Below are positions 21,245 through 31,142 of a stretch of DNA of 64,000 bases, one piece after another. The stretch lies in the NCBI RefSeq assembly GCF_024168485.1, contig NZ_JALJVY010000001.1:450398-514397 (forward strand), given 5' to 3'. Below the pieces are notes generated by a model. The model ran no database searches. It saw nothing but the letters and a program-made list of their open reading frames with translations, and had not been told where the DNA came from. Made by a program: the position numbers and the translations under genes. Source of the stretch: Sphingobium sp. OAS761. GTDB lineage: Bacteria; Pseudomonadota; Alphaproteobacteria; Sphingomonadales; Sphingomonadaceae. Each line of letters opens with the position of its first letter. Positions within the stretch are counted from its first letter, which is position 1.

Positions 21245-21715
21245 CTACTGGTCGGTGGCGCCCCACAGGTCATCGGACTTCACATAGCCGCGCTGGCCCT
21301 TGACGTCGAAACTGCACCATCCGCCCGAGCAGCCCGACAGGCGACCGACAACGCCCTTTGCCGCGCGATAAAGGGTAGGGGCCGCTTCGCTGGCGGAATC
21401 ATGCATGGGTGCCTGATCCGTCGTGACGATGGCGGTGGCAGTGTCGCTCAGCAGCCGGACATGCATCCATCCCTGGGTGCCGTCGGGGTCCTCCACCTTG
21501 CGCCACAAGCCCAGCACCTGAAGCACCTTCACCGGCAGGTCGCGCCGACGGTACACCCAGTTGGACGGGAAATCGAGACTTGGACCGACGCGCATGCGTG
21601 CCTCATCCTGCGAAAGCGAGGCCCAATAGGGCGTCGGCTTGCCGGGAGCGGCTTGACCGCCACCCGCTGCTGTCGCTGCCACAAGGACTGCCGCGCCCAG
21701 CCAAAACCGCTTCAT
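21245..21715 (-). CDS. Secreted bacterial SH3-domain protein
   Basis: Periplasmic protein of 156 residues with a signal peptide (LGAAVLVAATAAGGGQA) and two SH3_3/SH3_4-type modules: ARMRVGPSLDFPSNWVYRRR with LGLWRKVEDPDGTQGWMH, and LYRAAKGVVGRLSGCSGGWC with GQRGYVKSDDLWG. Such modules usually bind peptidoglycan peptides. Two cysteines in CSGGWC might pair. Convergent with pyk with a 24-base gap, and divergent from the 2-hydroxyacid dehydrogenase gene. Confidence 0.82.
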   Translation of the reverse strand: MKRFWLGAAVLVAATAAGGGQAAPGKPTPYWASLSQDEARMRVGPSLDFPSNWVYRRRDLPVKVLQVLGLWRKVEDPDGTQGWMHVRLLSDTATAIVTTDQAPMHDSASEAAPTLYRAAKGVVGRLSGCSGGWCSFDVKGQRGYVKSDDLWGATDQ

Positions 21716-21842
21716 GCCACCATGTCCTACATCGCCTGTCCCGGACTCTTAGCGCCTGCAAGGCGGATCGGACAAGCTTTCAATCGTTGCGGCGAGCGCT
21801 ATCTGCTTGACCGCGAGGGCGGGCGCGAATAGCGCCCTTGCC

Positions 21843-22841
21843 ATGGCCAGAAAACCGCGCCCCGCCAAGCCGCGCGTCATCGTCACGCGCCGTCTGCCGC
21901 CCAATGTGGAGGCACGCATGGCCGAACTGTTCGACGCCAGTTTCAATGTCGGCGACGTGCCCATGGGGCGAACGGAACTGGCACGGGCGATGGCGCAGTG
22001 CGACGTGCTGGTCCCCACCATCACCGACCAGATCGACGCGAACCTGATCGCCGCCGCCCCCGACCGGCTGCAACTGATCGCCAGTTTCGGGAGCGGGGTC
22101 GACCATGTCGATCTGGCCGCGGCGCGGAAAAAGGGGATCATCGTCACCAACACGCCCGGTGTTCTGACGGAGGATACGGCGGACATGACCATGGCGCTGA
22201 TCCTGTCGGTGCCGCGCCGGCTTGCGGAAGGCGAGAAACTGGTGCGCGCGGGGGAATGGCGCGGATGGAGCCCGTCAGGCATGCTGGGCCACCGGATCGG
22301 CGGCAAGCGGCTGGGCATCATCGGCATGGGCCGGATCGGCCGCGCCGTCGCCAGGCGTGCGCGGGCATTCGGCCTGTCGATCGCCTATCATAACCGCCAT
22401 CGCCTGCCGTTCGAGGTCGAGCAGGAACTGGAAGCGGAATGGCAGGCCGATCCGGACGGATTGCTGGCGAGCAGCGATATATTGAGCATCCACTGTCCGC
22501 TCAACGCCGACAGCCGCGGCCTTATCGACGCGCGGCGGATCGCTCTGCTGCGGCCGGAATCCTATCTGATCAACACGTCGCGCGCGGAAGTGACCGATGA
22601 ACAGGCGCTGATCGCGGCGCTGTCTGAAGGGCGGATCGCGGGGGCGGGTTTCGACGTCTATACCCATGAACCGGCGGTCGATCCCCGGTTACTGGCGCTG
22701 TCCAACGTGGTGTTGCTTCCGCATATGGGGTCTGCAACCTTTGAGGGGCGGGACGCCACGGGGGCGCGGGTTATCGCCAATATCCGTACCTGGGTCGATG
22801 GGCACAGGCCCCCCAATCAGGTGCTGGAAGGCTGGGTCTGA
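21843..22841 (+). CDS. D-isomer 2-hydroxyacid dehydrogenase (glyoxylate/hydroxypyruvate reductase-like)
   Basis: NAD(P)-dependent reductase of 2-oxoacids, closest in pattern to GyaR/glyoxylate reductases. The family N-terminus fits the ATG at 21843 ([20 protein letters not shown]), giving 332 residues. The Rossmann motif is [20 protein letters not shown]; substrate loop FGSGVDHVD; catalytic Arg in [13 protein letters not shown], where most members have a Gly after the Arg; Glu and His in the regions after [12 protein letters not shown] and LLPHMGSAT. Substrate cannot be fixed from sequence. Confidence 0.88.
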   Translation: MARKPRPAKPRVIVTRRLPPNVEARMAELFDASFNVGDVPMGRTELARAMAQCDVLVPTITDQIDANLIAAAPDRLQLIASFGSGVDHVDLAAARKKGIIVTNTPGVLTEDTADMTMALILSVPRRLAEGEKLVRAGEWRGWSPSGMLGHRIGGKRLGIIGMGRIGRAVARRARAFGLSIAYHNRHRLPFEVEQELEAEWQADPDGLLASSDILSIHCPLNADSRGLIDARRIALLRPESYLINTSRAEVTDEQALIAALSEGRIAGAGFDVYTHEPAVDPRLLALSNVVLLPHMGSATFEGRDATGARVIANIRTWVDGHRPPNQVLEGWV

Positions 22842-22854
22842 GGCCCAGGGCGCC

Positions 22855-22879
22855 GGAACAAGCGGCCATGCCATCCGTT
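22855..22879 (+). promoter_or_regulatory. EcfG-type general stress response promoter
   Basis: GGAAC (22855-22859), exactly 16 bases, then CGTT (22876-22879). This equals the alphaproteobacterial EcfG consensus GGAAC-N16/17-CGTT. It ends 38 bases before the UPF0391 start. UPF0391 genes are plausible general-stress members; the sigma factor gene itself is not in this window. Confidence 0.7.
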
Positions 22880-22917
22880 CTGAATACAATATTATTTTCA
22901 TTCGGAAGGACGGTTTC

Positions 22918-23103
22918 ATGATCAAGCTTGCGATCATTTCCCTCGTCATCGCGGCGGTGCTGGCGCTGCTGGGCTTCGGCGGTGCTGCGGGTGCTTTTGT
23001 CGGCGTGGCAAAGATACTCTTTTTCATCGCCATCGCGGTGTTCGTCCTGTTCCTGGTGCTGGGCGTGCTGGCCGGGAAGGGCGTCAAGGACGCAATAGAC
23101 TGA
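22918..23103 (+). CDS. UPF0391/DUF1328 small membrane protein
   Basis: The 61-residue protein consists of two hydrophobic helices: [17 protein letters not shown] and [20 protein letters not shown], with the family [16 protein letters not shown] segment between them. Function is unknown; homologues are often stress-induced inner-membrane proteins. A GGAAGGA ribosome-binding sequence lies nine bases upstream, and an exact EcfG-type promoter lies just ahead. The DUF5818 gene follows after four bases and is probably cotranscribed. Confidence 0.88.
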   Translation: MIKLAIISLVIAAVLALLGFGGAAGAFVGVAKILFFIAIAVFVLFLVLGVLAGKGVKDAID

Positions 23104-23107
23104 CGCT

Positions 23108-23311
23108 ATGACCGAGATCGGCGCTGGAGTGGATGAAACCGGAACGCTGTCGCGCGACGGCGGCGGTTTCCTGCTCCGGCGCGACCTTGGCGGCCATTAC
23201 CGGCTGATCCTGTTGCGCGTGCCTGTCGATCATGTCGAAAAGCGCGTCCGTGTGCGCGGGCGTTACATGGGCGATGATGTCGTGGAGGCCGAAGGCGTCG
23301 CGCCGGCCTGA
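23108..23311 (+). CDS. DUF5818 protein
   Basis: Small 67-residue protein matching DUF5818, frequent in sphingomonads: DETGTLSRDGGGFLLRRDLG and VPVDHVEKRVRVRGRYMGDD are the family core, predicted as a small beta barrel resembling an OB fold. No signal peptide or membrane segment. It follows UPF0391 after four bases and thus probably shares its stress promoter. Function unknown. Confidence 0.75.
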   Translation: MTEIGAGVDETGTLSRDGGGFLLRRDLGGHYRLILLRVPVDHVEKRVRVRGRYMGDDVVEAEGVAPA

Positions 23312-23368
23312 CCCGGCAAGTGCCGGCGTCCTTGCAAAAACACCGATGACGGGCGATTAATTGCGCCC

Positions 23369-25123
23369 ATGCGAAAGATTCTTTCCCTCCTGCTGATGGC
23401 CGCCGCCCCGATGACGGCGCAGGCTCAGACCGCCCACGACGTGCTGGCCCAGGTCATTTCGGACCATTGGGCGTGGTACCTGTCGACCCATCCGCTGGAA
23501 GCGACCAGCCAGGGTGTGCGGCGATATGACGATCGCATTTCCGACATATCCCTGGCGGCGCGGGACGCGGCGGCCGAGAAGGAGAAGGGCTTTGCGGCGC
23601 GGCTGGAGGCCATATCGGCGGACGGCCTGTCGGATGCCGACCGCGTGGACCGCGATGTACTGTTGTGGATGCTGCGTGAAGATATCGACGCAAACCGGCA
23701 CATGGCTGACAGGCTGATGCTGTTCACCAGCTATTATGGCTGGCATCAGGGTTTTTCGGGCATGGGCGACGGGCTGCCCTTTTACAATCGCGCCGACTAT
23801 GAAAGCTATCTCAAGCGCCTTGCCCTTTATCCGAAGCTGAACGGCGATGCCATGGCGATCACGCGGCAGGCGATCCGCGGCGGCTATGTCCAGCCCTGCT
23901 CGGTGCTGGGTAGCTATGCGAAGACCATCAGCGGCATCGTGGCGGGCGCCCCGCAGGACACGCGCTTTTTCGAACCCTTCAAACGGACCCGTCCGCGCGA
24001 CATCGGCGAGGCCGACTGGACCGCGATGCAGGCGCGCGCAACCGCCATCATCCGGGACGTGCTGACGCCCGAATATGGCAAGTGGCACGACCTGTTCGTT
24101 CAGGACTATCTGCCCCATTGCCGCAAGAGCGACAGCGCGTCAGCGTTGCCTGGCGGTGCGGCCTGGTATGCCAGCCGGGTGAAGGCGCACACGACCACCG
24201 ACCTGACGCCCGACCAGATCCATGCCATCGGGCTGTCGGAAGTGGCACGCATCGGCAAGCGGATGGACGACATCGCGGCTCAGGCGGGCTATGTCGATCG
24301 CGCCGCCTTCATCCGGCACCTGCGCACCGATCCGGCCTATTATGCCAGGACACCCGAGGAATTGCTGCGCGCGGCGGCGCGGCAGGCCAAGACCATCGAC
24401 GGCCTGCTGCCGCGCTATTTCGGCACCTTGCCCCGCTTGCCCTATGGTCTGAAGCCGATACCGGCAGCGGAGGCGGAAGGGACCACCACCGCCTATTACG
24501 GGCCGGGCGCGCCGGAGGCCGGCATTTCCGGCACATATTGGGTCAACACATCGAAACTGGACCAGCGGCCACTTTGGGAATTGCCCGCGCTGACCGCGCA
24601 TGAGGCCGTGCCGGGCCATCACAACCAGATCGCGCTACAGCAGGAACTGCCGCTGCCGCCGTTCCGCAAATATCTGGCGGGTTTCACCGCCTATGTGGAG
24701 GGGTGGGCGCTCTACACCGAATATCTGGGTGAGGAAATGGGGCTGTACGACACACCCGAGAAGATGATGGGCCGCCTGTCTTACGAAATGTGGCGGGCAT
24801 GCCGGCTGGTGGTCGATACCGGCATCCATGCCAAGGGGTGGGACAAGGCGAAGGCCGTCGCCTTCATGAAGGCGAACAGCGCCCTGACCGACGCCAATAT
24901 CAATGCGGAGGTCAATCGCTACATCAGCTGGCCCGGGCAGGCGCTGGGATACAAGCTGGGGGAGATCAGGATCCGCGAGCTGCGGGCGAGGGCGGAGAAG
25001 GAACTTGGCGCCAAATTCGACCTGCGTCGCTTCCACGATGCGGTGCTGTCGCAGGGCGCGGTGCCGCTGACCGTGCTGGAAAGCCAGATCGACGGCTGGA
25101 TCGCCACGGAAAAAGCGCGCTGA
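23369..25123 (+). CDS. DUF885 secreted peptidase-like protein
   Basis: Periplasmic DUF885 protein of 584 residues. A signal peptide (ILSLLLMAAAPMTAQAQ) is followed by the domain with the zinc-type motif HEAVPGHH (in LTAHEAVPGHHNQIALQQ) and the downstream GWALYTEYLGEEMGLYD glutamate region, an arrangement like gluzincin metallopeptidases. Members are annotated as putative X-prolyl or carboxypeptidase-like enzymes; substrate is unknown. It is convergent with the zinc-ribbon gene four bases away. Confidence 0.88.
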   Translation: MRKILSLLLMAAAPMTAQAQTAHDVLAQVISDHWAWYLSTHPLEATSQGVRRYDDRISDISLAARDAAAEKEKGFAARLEAISADGLSDADRVDRDVLLWMLREDIDANRHMADRLMLFTSYYGWHQGFSGMGDGLPFYNRADYESYLKRLALYPKLNGDAMAITRQAIRGGYVQPCSVLGSYAKTISGIVAGAPQDTRFFEPFKRTRPRDIGEADWTAMQARATAIIRDVLTPEYGKWHDLFVQDYLPHCRKSDSASALPGGAAWYASRVKAHTTTDLTPDQIHAIGLSEVARIGKRMDDIAAQAGYVDRAAFIRHLRTDPAYYARTPEELLRAAARQAKTIDGLLPRYFGTLPRLPYGLKPIPAAEAEGTTTAYYGPGAPEAGISGTYWVNTSKLDQRPLWELPALTAHEAVPGHHNQIALQQELPLPPFRKYLAGFTAYVEGWALYTEYLGEEMGLYDTPEKMMGRLSYEMWRACRLVVDTGIHAKGWDKAKAVAFMKANSALTDANINAEVNRYISWPGQALGYKLGEIRIRELRARAEKELGAKFDLRRFHDAVLSQGAVPLTVLESQIDGWIATEKAR

Positions 25124-25127
25124 CGGC

Positions 25128-25361
25128 TCAGGTGACCGGAAATCTCGTGACCGCGGGGCGCGGGGCGGTCGTCGGGCCGCCCCATCCCCGATAGCGCAGG
25201 TCGATCGGCAGTGCGGTTTCGCAGCATGCGCATTCGGCCATGACGCGGCCGACCAGCCATTGCCGTTCGCCGCAGGTCGGGCAGGGGATGGCGCGCCCCG
25301 GCCGATATGCAAGGATGCCGGAAACGGATTCGGACCCCAGGCCCGGAACGGAGAGCTTCAT
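25128..25361 (-). CDS. Small zinc-ribbon-like protein
   Basis: I do not recognise this family by name. The 77-residue product has two cysteine pairs, CPTCG and CACCE, spaced about 18 residues apart, which would make a zinc ribbon, and conserved-looking flanks (ILAYRPGRAIPC and ALPIDLRYRGWGGP). The ATG whose first base is 25361 was chosen because it starts just before the conserved part; the frame stays open further upstream without clear coding signal. Convergent with DUF885 and divergent from aconitase. Confidence 0.6.
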   Translation of the reverse strand: MKLSVPGLGSESVSGILAYRPGRAIPCPTCGERQWLVGRVMAECACCETALPIDLRYRGWGGPTTAPRPAVTRFPVT

Positions 25362-25478
25362 GATGGGACGTCCCCCAGTGGAATTTCTCGAACGCCGGAC
25401 ATGCCTTTTGTTTCCCTCCAGGGGGCGGCGGGAAGGAAAAATGGCGTATGATCCGGGTGCGGGCACGCTTTTGTTCAT

Positions 25479-25506
25479 TTGACTCGGGCGCCCCTTTCTG
25501 TATGGC
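25479..25506 (+). promoter_or_regulatory. Candidate promoter of acnA
   Basis: TTGACT, 16 bases, TATGGC, located 148 bases before the acnA start. It would imply a leader of roughly 140 bases, in which I recognised no riboswitch or iron-responsive structure. Confidence 0.3.
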
Positions 25507-25653
25507 ACCGCAGCATCGGGACATACCTGCTTCGACCATCGGTTGGGGCGCATCCCTGGCCCTTGCCGTCCGGTCATATTCGCCGTCCGGCGAGCCTCTG
25601 GTGGAATTGCGTCATCCTCTGGCCGGAGCGCCATGCGAGGAGACGCACATCTT

Positions 25654-28323
25654 ATGACCGCCATCGGACAGGACACTCTGGGCACCCGCGACACCATGAA
25701 TGTCGGCGGCAAGGACATTGCCTATTATTCGATCAAGAAGGCCGCGGCGAAGCTGGGCGACGTGTCGCGCCTGCCTTTTTCGATGAAGGTGCTGCTGGAG
25801 AATCTGCTCCGTTTCGAAGACGGCGTCACCGTCACCACCGACGACATCCAGGCAATCGTCGACTGGCAGAATGACAAGGGCAAGGCCGAGCGCGAGATCC
25901 AGTATCGTCCCGCCCGCGTGCTGATGCAGGATTTCACCGGCGTTCCCTGCGTGGTCGACCTGGCCGCCATGCGCGACGCGATGACGGCGCTGGGCGCCGA
26001 CGCCGCGAAGATCAACCCGCAGGTTCCTGTCCATCTCGTCATCGATCACAGCGTCATGGTCGACGAATTCGGTACGCCCAAGGCGTTCGAACAGAATGTG
26101 GAAATTGAATATCAGCGCAACATGGAGCGCTACGACTTCCTGAAGTGGGGCAGCAAGAGCCTGGCCAACTTCTACGCCGTGCCCCCGGGCACTGGTATCT
26201 GCCATCAGGTGAACCTGGAGAATATTGCGCAGGCCGTCTGGTCGAGCGAAGGTCCCGACGGCATCACCGTCGCCTATCCCGACACCTGCGTCGGCACTGA
26301 CAGCCACACCACCATGATCAACGGCCTGGGCGTTCTGGGCTGGGGCGTGGGCGGCATCGAGGCTGAGGCGGCGATGCTGGGCCAGCCGGTATCCATGCTG
26401 ATCCCCGAAGTCGTCGGCTTCAAGCTGGTCGGCGAGATGAAGGAGGGCGTGACCGCGACCGACCTGGTGCTCACCTGCACGCAGATGCTGCGCCAGAAGG
26501 GCGTGGTGGGCCGTTTCGTCGAATATTTCGGCCCCGGTCTTGCATCGCTCAGCCTCGCCGACCGCGCGACGCTCGCCAACATGGCGCCGGAATATGGCGC
26601 GACCTGCGGCTTCTTCGGCATCGACGACAAGACGCTCGATTATATGCGCCTGACCGGCCGCACCGAAGAGAATATCGCGCTGGTGGAAGCCTATGCCAAG
26701 GAACAGGGCTTCTGGATCGATCCGTCGGTCGAGCCGGTCTTCACCGACACGCTGGAACTGGACCTGGCCACCGTGGTCCCCAGCCTCGCCGGTCCCAAAC
26801 GCCCGCAGGACCGCGTCGCTCTGCCGGATGTGGATGACGTGTTCAACGCCGACATGTCCAGCGTCTACAAGAAGGTGCAGCAGCGCGTTCCGGTGGAAGG
26901 CAAGGATTTCGACATCGGCGACGGCGACGTTACCATCGCCGCGATCACCAGCTGCACCAATACGTCGAACCCCGGCGTCCTGGTCGCGGCCGGCCTGGTC
27001 GCCAAGAAGGCCAACGAGCTGGGCCTGAAGCCCAAGCCCTGGGTCAAGACCTCACTCGCCCCCGGTAGCCAGGTGGTCACCGACTATCTGGAAAAGGCCG
27101 GTCTCCAGTCGCACCTCGACGCCGTCGGCTTCAACCTCGTCGGCTATGGCTGCACCACCTGCATCGGCAATTCCGGTCCGCTGGCGGAACCGATCAGCAA
27201 GGCGATCAACGAAAACGGCCTGGTCGCCGCTGCTGTGATTTCCGGTAACCGCAACTTCGAAGGTCGCGTGTCGCCCGACGTGCGCGCCAACTTCCTCGCC
27301 AGCCCGCCGCTGGTCGTCGCCTATGCGCTTAAGGGTACGGTGATCGAGGATTTCATCACCACCCCGATCGGCACCGGCAAGGACGGTCAGGCCGTCTACC
27401 TGAAGGACATCTGGCCGACCAACGACGAAGTCGCGTCGACCATGGCGGGCTGCATGGACCGTCCGATGTTCCAGGCGCGCTACGCCAATGTCTACAAGGG
27501 CGATGCCCATTGGCAGGCGATCGACGTCACCGGTTCGGATACCTATCAGTGGCGCGCCGGGTCGACCTATGTTGCCAACCCGCCCTATTTCGAGGGGCTG
27601 ACCATGACCCCGAAGCCGGTCACCGACATCGTCGGCGCCAAGCCGCTCGCCATCTTCGGCGATTCGATCACCACCGACCACATCTCGCCGGCCGGATCGA
27701 TCAAGGTCGACAGCCCGGCGGGCAAGTGGCTGATGGAGCATCAGGTCAGCAAGGCCGATTTCAACAGCTATGGCGCGCGTCGCGGCCATCATGAAGTCAT
27801 GATGCGCGGCACCTTCGCCAATATCCGCATCAAGAACCAGATGCTGGACGGCGTGGAAGGCGGCATGACCAGCTACCAGGGCGACGTCATGCCCATCTAT
27901 GACGCGGCCATGAAGCACAAGGCGGACGGCACGCCGCTGGTCGTGATCGGCGGCAAGGAATATGGCACCGGATCGTCGCGCGACTGGGCGGCGAAGGGCA
28001 CGAACCTGCTGGGCGTGCGCGCCGTTATCGTGGAAAGCTTCGAGCGTATCCATCGTTCCAACCTGGTCGGCATGGGTGTTCTGCCGCTCCAGTTCAAGAA
28101 TGGCGAAACGCGCGAGACGTTGGGCCTGAAGGGCGACGACAGCTTCACCATCGAAGGGGTCGCCGACCTGAAGCCCCGTCAGGACGTGACGGTCAATGTG
28201 ACTCGCGCCGACGGATCGACCTTCAGCTTCACCGCGCTCTGCCGCATCGATACCGTCAACGAACTGGATTATTTCCTGAACGGCGGCATCCTGCAATATG
28301 TGCTGCGCAAGCTGGCTGCCTGA
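25654..28323 (+). CDS. acnA: Aconitate hydratase A
   Basis: Interconverts citrate and isocitrate in the TCA cycle using a [4Fe-4S] cluster. The frame is open from 25543, but the family N-terminus is [20 protein letters not shown] at 25654 with an AGGAGA sequence upstream; this gives 889 residues, the usual AcnA length. Cluster cysteines are Cys434 ([11 protein letters not shown]), Cys500 and Cys503 ([14 protein letters not shown]). Other signatures are [35 protein letters not shown] and [14 protein letters not shown]. It is a single gene with its own long terminator. Confidence 0.97.
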   Translation: MTAIGQDTLGTRDTMNVGGKDIAYYSIKKAAAKLGDVSRLPFSMKVLLENLLRFEDGVTVTTDDIQAIVDWQNDKGKAEREIQYRPARVLMQDFTGVPCVVDLAAMRDAMTALGADAAKINPQVPVHLVIDHSVMVDEFGTPKAFEQNVEIEYQRNMERYDFLKWGSKSLANFYAVPPGTGICHQVNLENIAQAVWSSEGPDGITVAYPDTCVGTDSHTTMINGLGVLGWGVGGIEAEAAMLGQPVSMLIPEVVGFKLVGEMKEGVTATDLVLTCTQMLRQKGVVGRFVEYFGPGLASLSLADRATLANMAPEYGATCGFFGIDDKTLDYMRLTGRTEENIALVEAYAKEQGFWIDPSVEPVFTDTLELDLATVVPSLAGPKRPQDRVALPDVDDVFNADMSSVYKKVQQRVPVEGKDFDIGDGDVTIAAITSCTNTSNPGVLVAAGLVAKKANELGLKPKPWVKTSLAPGSQVVTDYLEKAGLQSHLDAVGFNLVGYGCTTCIGNSGPLAEPISKAINENGLVAAAVISGNRNFEGRVSPDVRANFLASPPLVVAYALKGTVIEDFITTPIGTGKDGQAVYLKDIWPTNDEVASTMAGCMDRPMFQARYANVYKGDAHWQAIDVTGSDTYQWRAGSTYVANPPYFEGLTMTPKPVTDIVGAKPLAIFGDSITTDHISPAGSIKVDSPAGKWLMEHQVSKADFNSYGARRGHHEVMMRGTFANIRIKNQMLDGVEGGMTSYQGDVMPIYDAAMKHKADGTPLVVIGGKEYGTGSSRDWAAKGTNLLGVRAVIVESFERIHRSNLVGMGVLPLQFKNGETRETLGLKGDDSFTIEGVADLKPRQDVTVNVTRADGSTFSFTALCRIDTVNELDYFLNGGILQYVLRKLAA

Positions 28324-28339
28324 TCGAGCTTGGAGAATG

Positions 28340-28385
28340 AAGGAAAAGGGGCTTCTCCCGGCTTGGGGAGGAGCCCCTTTTCCTT
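28340..28385. terminator. Bidirectional terminator between acnA and DUF454
   Basis: Stem AAGGAAAAGGGGCT / AGCCCCTTTTCCTT (14 bp) with inner CTCCC/GGGAG pairing. Because the stem carries A-runs and T-runs on opposite arms it can serve both convergent genes. Confidence 0.85.
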
Positions 28386-28390
28386 GCCGG

Positions 28391-28744
28391 TCAGGCCTCT
28401 GGCCGGGTCCAGATCCATGTTCCGCCGGTCAGCGCGGCAGCAATCGGCATCAGGAACCAGGGCCATGGCGAGAAGATCAGTGCCAGCACGACGCTGAACG
28501 CGAAGGCGGCGAGCGCGGCATGCTTGCCGCGCCGGCTGATCGCGCCATGCGCGCGCCAGCGGCGTATATGTGGCCCGAAATGGCGGTGATCCAGCAGCTT
28601 CGCCTCCAGCCGCGGGCTCGACCGGGCGAAGCAGAAGGCCGCCAGGATCATGAACGGGACGGTCGGCAGCAGCGGCAGGAACGCACCGATGGCGCCGAGC
28701 CCGATCGAAAGAAAGCCGGCGATGAGGTAGAGGTGCCGCCGCAT
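28391..28744 (-). CDS. DUF454 (YbaN-like) inner-membrane protein
   Basis: The 117-residue protein matches DUF454: LYLIAGFLSIGLGAIGAFLP, LLPTVPFMILAAFCFARSSP and HFGPHIRRWR are characteristic. It has about three transmembrane helices. Function is unknown, although E. coli YbaN sits next to priC. It is convergent with aconitase and read toward the shared terminator. The next 204 bases (28745-28948) hold no supported gene; it is the upstream region of DUF454 and the tail beyond the histidine kinase. Confidence 0.87.
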   Translation of the reverse strand: MRRHLYLIAGFLSIGLGAIGAFLPLLPTVPFMILAAFCFARSSPRLEAKLLDHRHFGPHIRRWRAHGAISRRGKHAALAAFAFSVVLALIFSPWPWFLMPIAAALTGGTWIWTRPEA

Positions 28745-28948
28745 GGAATATCCGTAGCCGATACGAATGCCTTGCAGGGGCGCAGTGTAATGGCAAGCTG
28801 TTTGCGATGGCGGTGTTTAGAGGGCAGTTTATCGGATATTTCTCCGCCATGCCTTAAATCGCGGCCCAGGCCATGCGATCCCCAAGCCTGTCGGAATTGA
28901 TATGGCGTTCAGCGAAGTAATTGACGGCGGCCAAAGCCAACCGCGCCT

Positions 28949-30307
28949 TTAACCCGCCGGTAGCCGTAGGCGCACCAGCAGGCCACCCAGATCCTCGCTT
29001 TCCTCCAGCGCCACCGTGCCGCCGTAGATTTCCGCCACGTCGCGGACGATGGCGAGGCCGAGTCCGGTGCCGGGCTTGCCCGAATCGAGCCGGACGCCAC
29101 GGTCAAAGATGCGTTCGCGTTCGGCTTCCGGGATGCCCATGCCGTCATCCTCGACCAATATTTCCACCATCGCGCCGTCGCGGCCGACCGTAGCGAACAC
29201 GCTGCCGCCGCCATATTTGGCGGCGTTTTCGATCAGGTTGCCCAGCATTTCGTCGAGGTCCTGCCGTTCGACGCGCACCGACGCGGTCTTGTCGCCGTCC
29301 ATGTCGATGCGCACATCGGGATAGAGGCGGGCGACCGCGCGTTCGACAGCTTCCAGGCTGGGCCACACCTCCGCCCGGCTCTGCGCCGCGCCGCGCCGGC
29401 CGACCGCGCGGGCGCGGGCGAGGTGATGGTCTACCTGCCGTCGCATCGTCGTCGCTTCGCGGATCACAGTATCGCCCAGGTCCGCCGACCGGGCGGTGGC
29501 GGCGTTCATGATGACGGTGAGCGGGGTTTTGAGTGCGTGAGCCAGATTGCCGGCATGGGTCCGCGCCTCTTCCGCTTGCCGCTCATTATGGGCGAGCAGG
29601 GCGTTGAGTTCCTCGACCATGGGCAGCACTTCGACGGGCATGGGTTCAGTGACACGGTTCTTCTCGCCCCCGCGCATCCGGACGATTTCATGCCGCACCT
29701 TGCGCAGCGGGCGCAGGCCATAGATGGTCTGGAGCGTCGCCAGCACGAAAAGGCCGAGCGCGAGCAGTGCAAAGCTCTTGGTAAGGGTGGAGCGTAACGT
29801 CTTGATCTGGGCATCAAGTCCCGCCCGCGCCTGCGCCACCATGAACAGCCAGCGTGTGTTCGATCCGGGCAGCACCACGGTCCGCTCCATGATGCGCAGA
29901 TCCTCGCCGGGGAATTGCCTGCTGTCATAGACATGCAACTGGCGGTCATGATGTTCGGCGGGGACCTTGAGCGCGCGGTCCCACAGCGAACGGGACCGCC
30001 AGTCCTCATGCCCGCGCGCGCTGATCTGGTAATAGAGGCCGCTATTGGGCTCCAGGAAACGCTGGTCGGCGAGTTCCCGGTTGAACAGCACTTCGCCATC
30101 GGGGCCGATTTCCGACGCCCCGATCATGGCGGTCAGCACATAATTCATGCCGTCGTCGAAATTGCGGGTGATTGCGTCGGTCAGCACCCGGTCGAGCGCC
30201 ACGCCGCCGCCGATCAGCAGCACGCTGATCCACAGTGCCGCGATGCCGATCATCCGCCGGCTGATCGAACCGGTGGAGCGGACGGGGGGAGGGGACGGAC
30301 TGTCCAT
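28949..30307 (-). CDS. Sensor histidine kinase, PhoQ-like
   Basis: Membrane sensor kinase of a two-component system. The 452 residues show transmembrane helices at about 18-38 and 178-196 enclosing a periplasmic sensor of about 140 residues, then HAMP-like linker, the H-box NLAHALKTPLTVI with His257, N-box LGNLIENAAKYG, G1 VEDDGMGIPEAER and G2 GTGLGLAIV. The NLAHALKTPL form of the H-box is typical of the PhoQ group. I chose the ATG whose first base is 30307; a GTG at 30382 would add an Arg/Pro-rich tail with no ribosome-binding sequence. Third gene of a PepSY-regulator-kinase operon. Confidence 0.88.
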   Translation of the reverse strand: MDSPSPPPVRSTGSISRRMIGIAALWISVLLIGGGVALDRVLTDAITRNFDDGMNYVLTAMIGASEIGPDGEVLFNRELADQRFLEPNSGLYYQISARGHEDWRSRSLWDRALKVPAEHHDRQLHVYDSRQFPGEDLRIMERTVVLPGSNTRWLFMVAQARAGLDAQIKTLRSTLTKSFALLALGLFVLATLQTIYGLRPLRKVRHEIVRMRGGEKNRVTEPMPVEVLPMVEELNALLAHNERQAEEARTHAGNLAHALKTPLTVIMNAATARSADLGDTVIREATTMRRQVDHHLARARAVGRRGAAQSRAEVWPSLEAVERAVARLYPDVRIDMDGDKTASVRVERQDLDEMLGNLIENAAKYGGGSVFATVGRDGAMVEILVEDDGMGIPEAERERIFDRGVRLDSGKPGTGLGLAIVRDVAEIYGGTVALEESEDLGGLLVRLRLPAG

Positions 30308-30347
30308 GCGGGCCTGGTCTAAATCCGTTCCCGCCGCGCGCGGCCAT

Positions 30348-30395
30348 GAACGCGGCACGGCGGGCGAGCGCGAACGAGGCACGCCGGGCGCGGCC
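30348..30395. repeat. Imperfect tandem 24-base repeat in the regulator-kinase spacer
   Basis: Units at 30348-30371 and 30372-30395 agree at 19 of 24 positions; both begin GAACG and contain GGCACG(G/C)CGGGCG. It fills much of the 133-base gap between response regulator and kinase. Function unknown. Confidence 0.45.
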
Positions 30396-30440
30396 CGCCT
30401 CTACGTCGCGTCGCGCGGAAAGGGGCGGGATCGGCGTCGA

Positions 30441-31106
30441 TTACCGCCCCGGCTCGTCCAGGCTGTAGCCAAGGCCGCGGATGGTGGTGATGACGTCGGC
30501 ACCCAGTTTCTTGCGGATGCGCGTCACGAACACCTCGATCGTGTTGGAATCGCGGTCGAAGTCCTGATCGTAAATATGTTCGATCAATTCGGTGCGGCTC
30601 ACCACCTTGCCCTTGTGATGGAGCAGGTAGGACAGCAGCTTATATTCCTGCGCGGTGAGTTTCACCGGGTCGCCCTTCAGCGTGACCTTGCCCGACCGCG
30701 TATCGAGCCGGACTTCGCCGGCGGTCAGCTCGCTCGACGCATTGCCCGATGCGCGGCGGATGAGCGCGCGCAGGCGGGCGATCAGTTCCTCGCTCTGGAA
30801 CGGCTTGGCCAAATAATCGTCGGCACCCGCGTCCAGCCCGGCCACCTTGTCGGACCAGCTGTCGCGCGCCGTCAGCACCAGCACGGGGAAGGTCTTGCCT
30901 TCCTTGCGCCAGCGATCGAGCACGGTCAGCCCGTCGATGGTCGGCAGGCCAAGGTCCAGCACGACCGCGTCGTAGCTTTCGGTGGAGCCCAGAAAATGTC
31001 CGTCCTCGCCATCGGTGGCCAGGTCCACGGCATAGCCCGCGCCTTCCAGCGTGTTCCTGAGCTGCTGGCCCAGACTCGGTTCATCCTCCACGATCAGCAG
31101 GCGCAT
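30441..31106 (-). CDS. OmpR/PhoP-family response regulator
   Basis: DNA-binding response regulator of 221 residues, partner of the kinase downstream. The receiver has the acidic pair in VEDEP, phospho-acceptor Asp51 (VVLDLGLPTIDG) and Lys101 (YLAKPF). The C-terminal winged helix is OmpR type (LTAQEYKLLSYLLHHKGKVV, then RDSNTIEVFVTRIRKKLGAD, TIRGLGYSL). It lies 36 bases after the PepSY gene. Related systems sense divalent cations or envelope damage; the signal here is unknown. Confidence 0.92.
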   Translation of the reverse strand: MRLLIVEDEPSLGQQLRNTLEGAGYAVDLATDGEDGHFLGSTESYDAVVLDLGLPTIDGLTVLDRWRKEGKTFPVLVLTARDSWSDKVAGLDAGADDYLAKPFQSEELIARLRALIRRASGNASSELTAGEVRLDTRSGKVTLKGDPVKLTAQEYKLLSYLLHHKGKVVSRTELIEHIYDQDFDRDSNTIEVFVTRIRKKLGADVITTIRGLGYSLDEPGR

Positions 31107-31142
31107 TCAGGTTCCATTCTTTTTTCCGTGTGCGCGCATCCC

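Noticed and set aside
28745..28948. Short plus-strand peptide frame ending at 28951
   Set aside because: Only 16 codons, no ribosome-binding sequence, overlapping the end of the histidine kinase gene.
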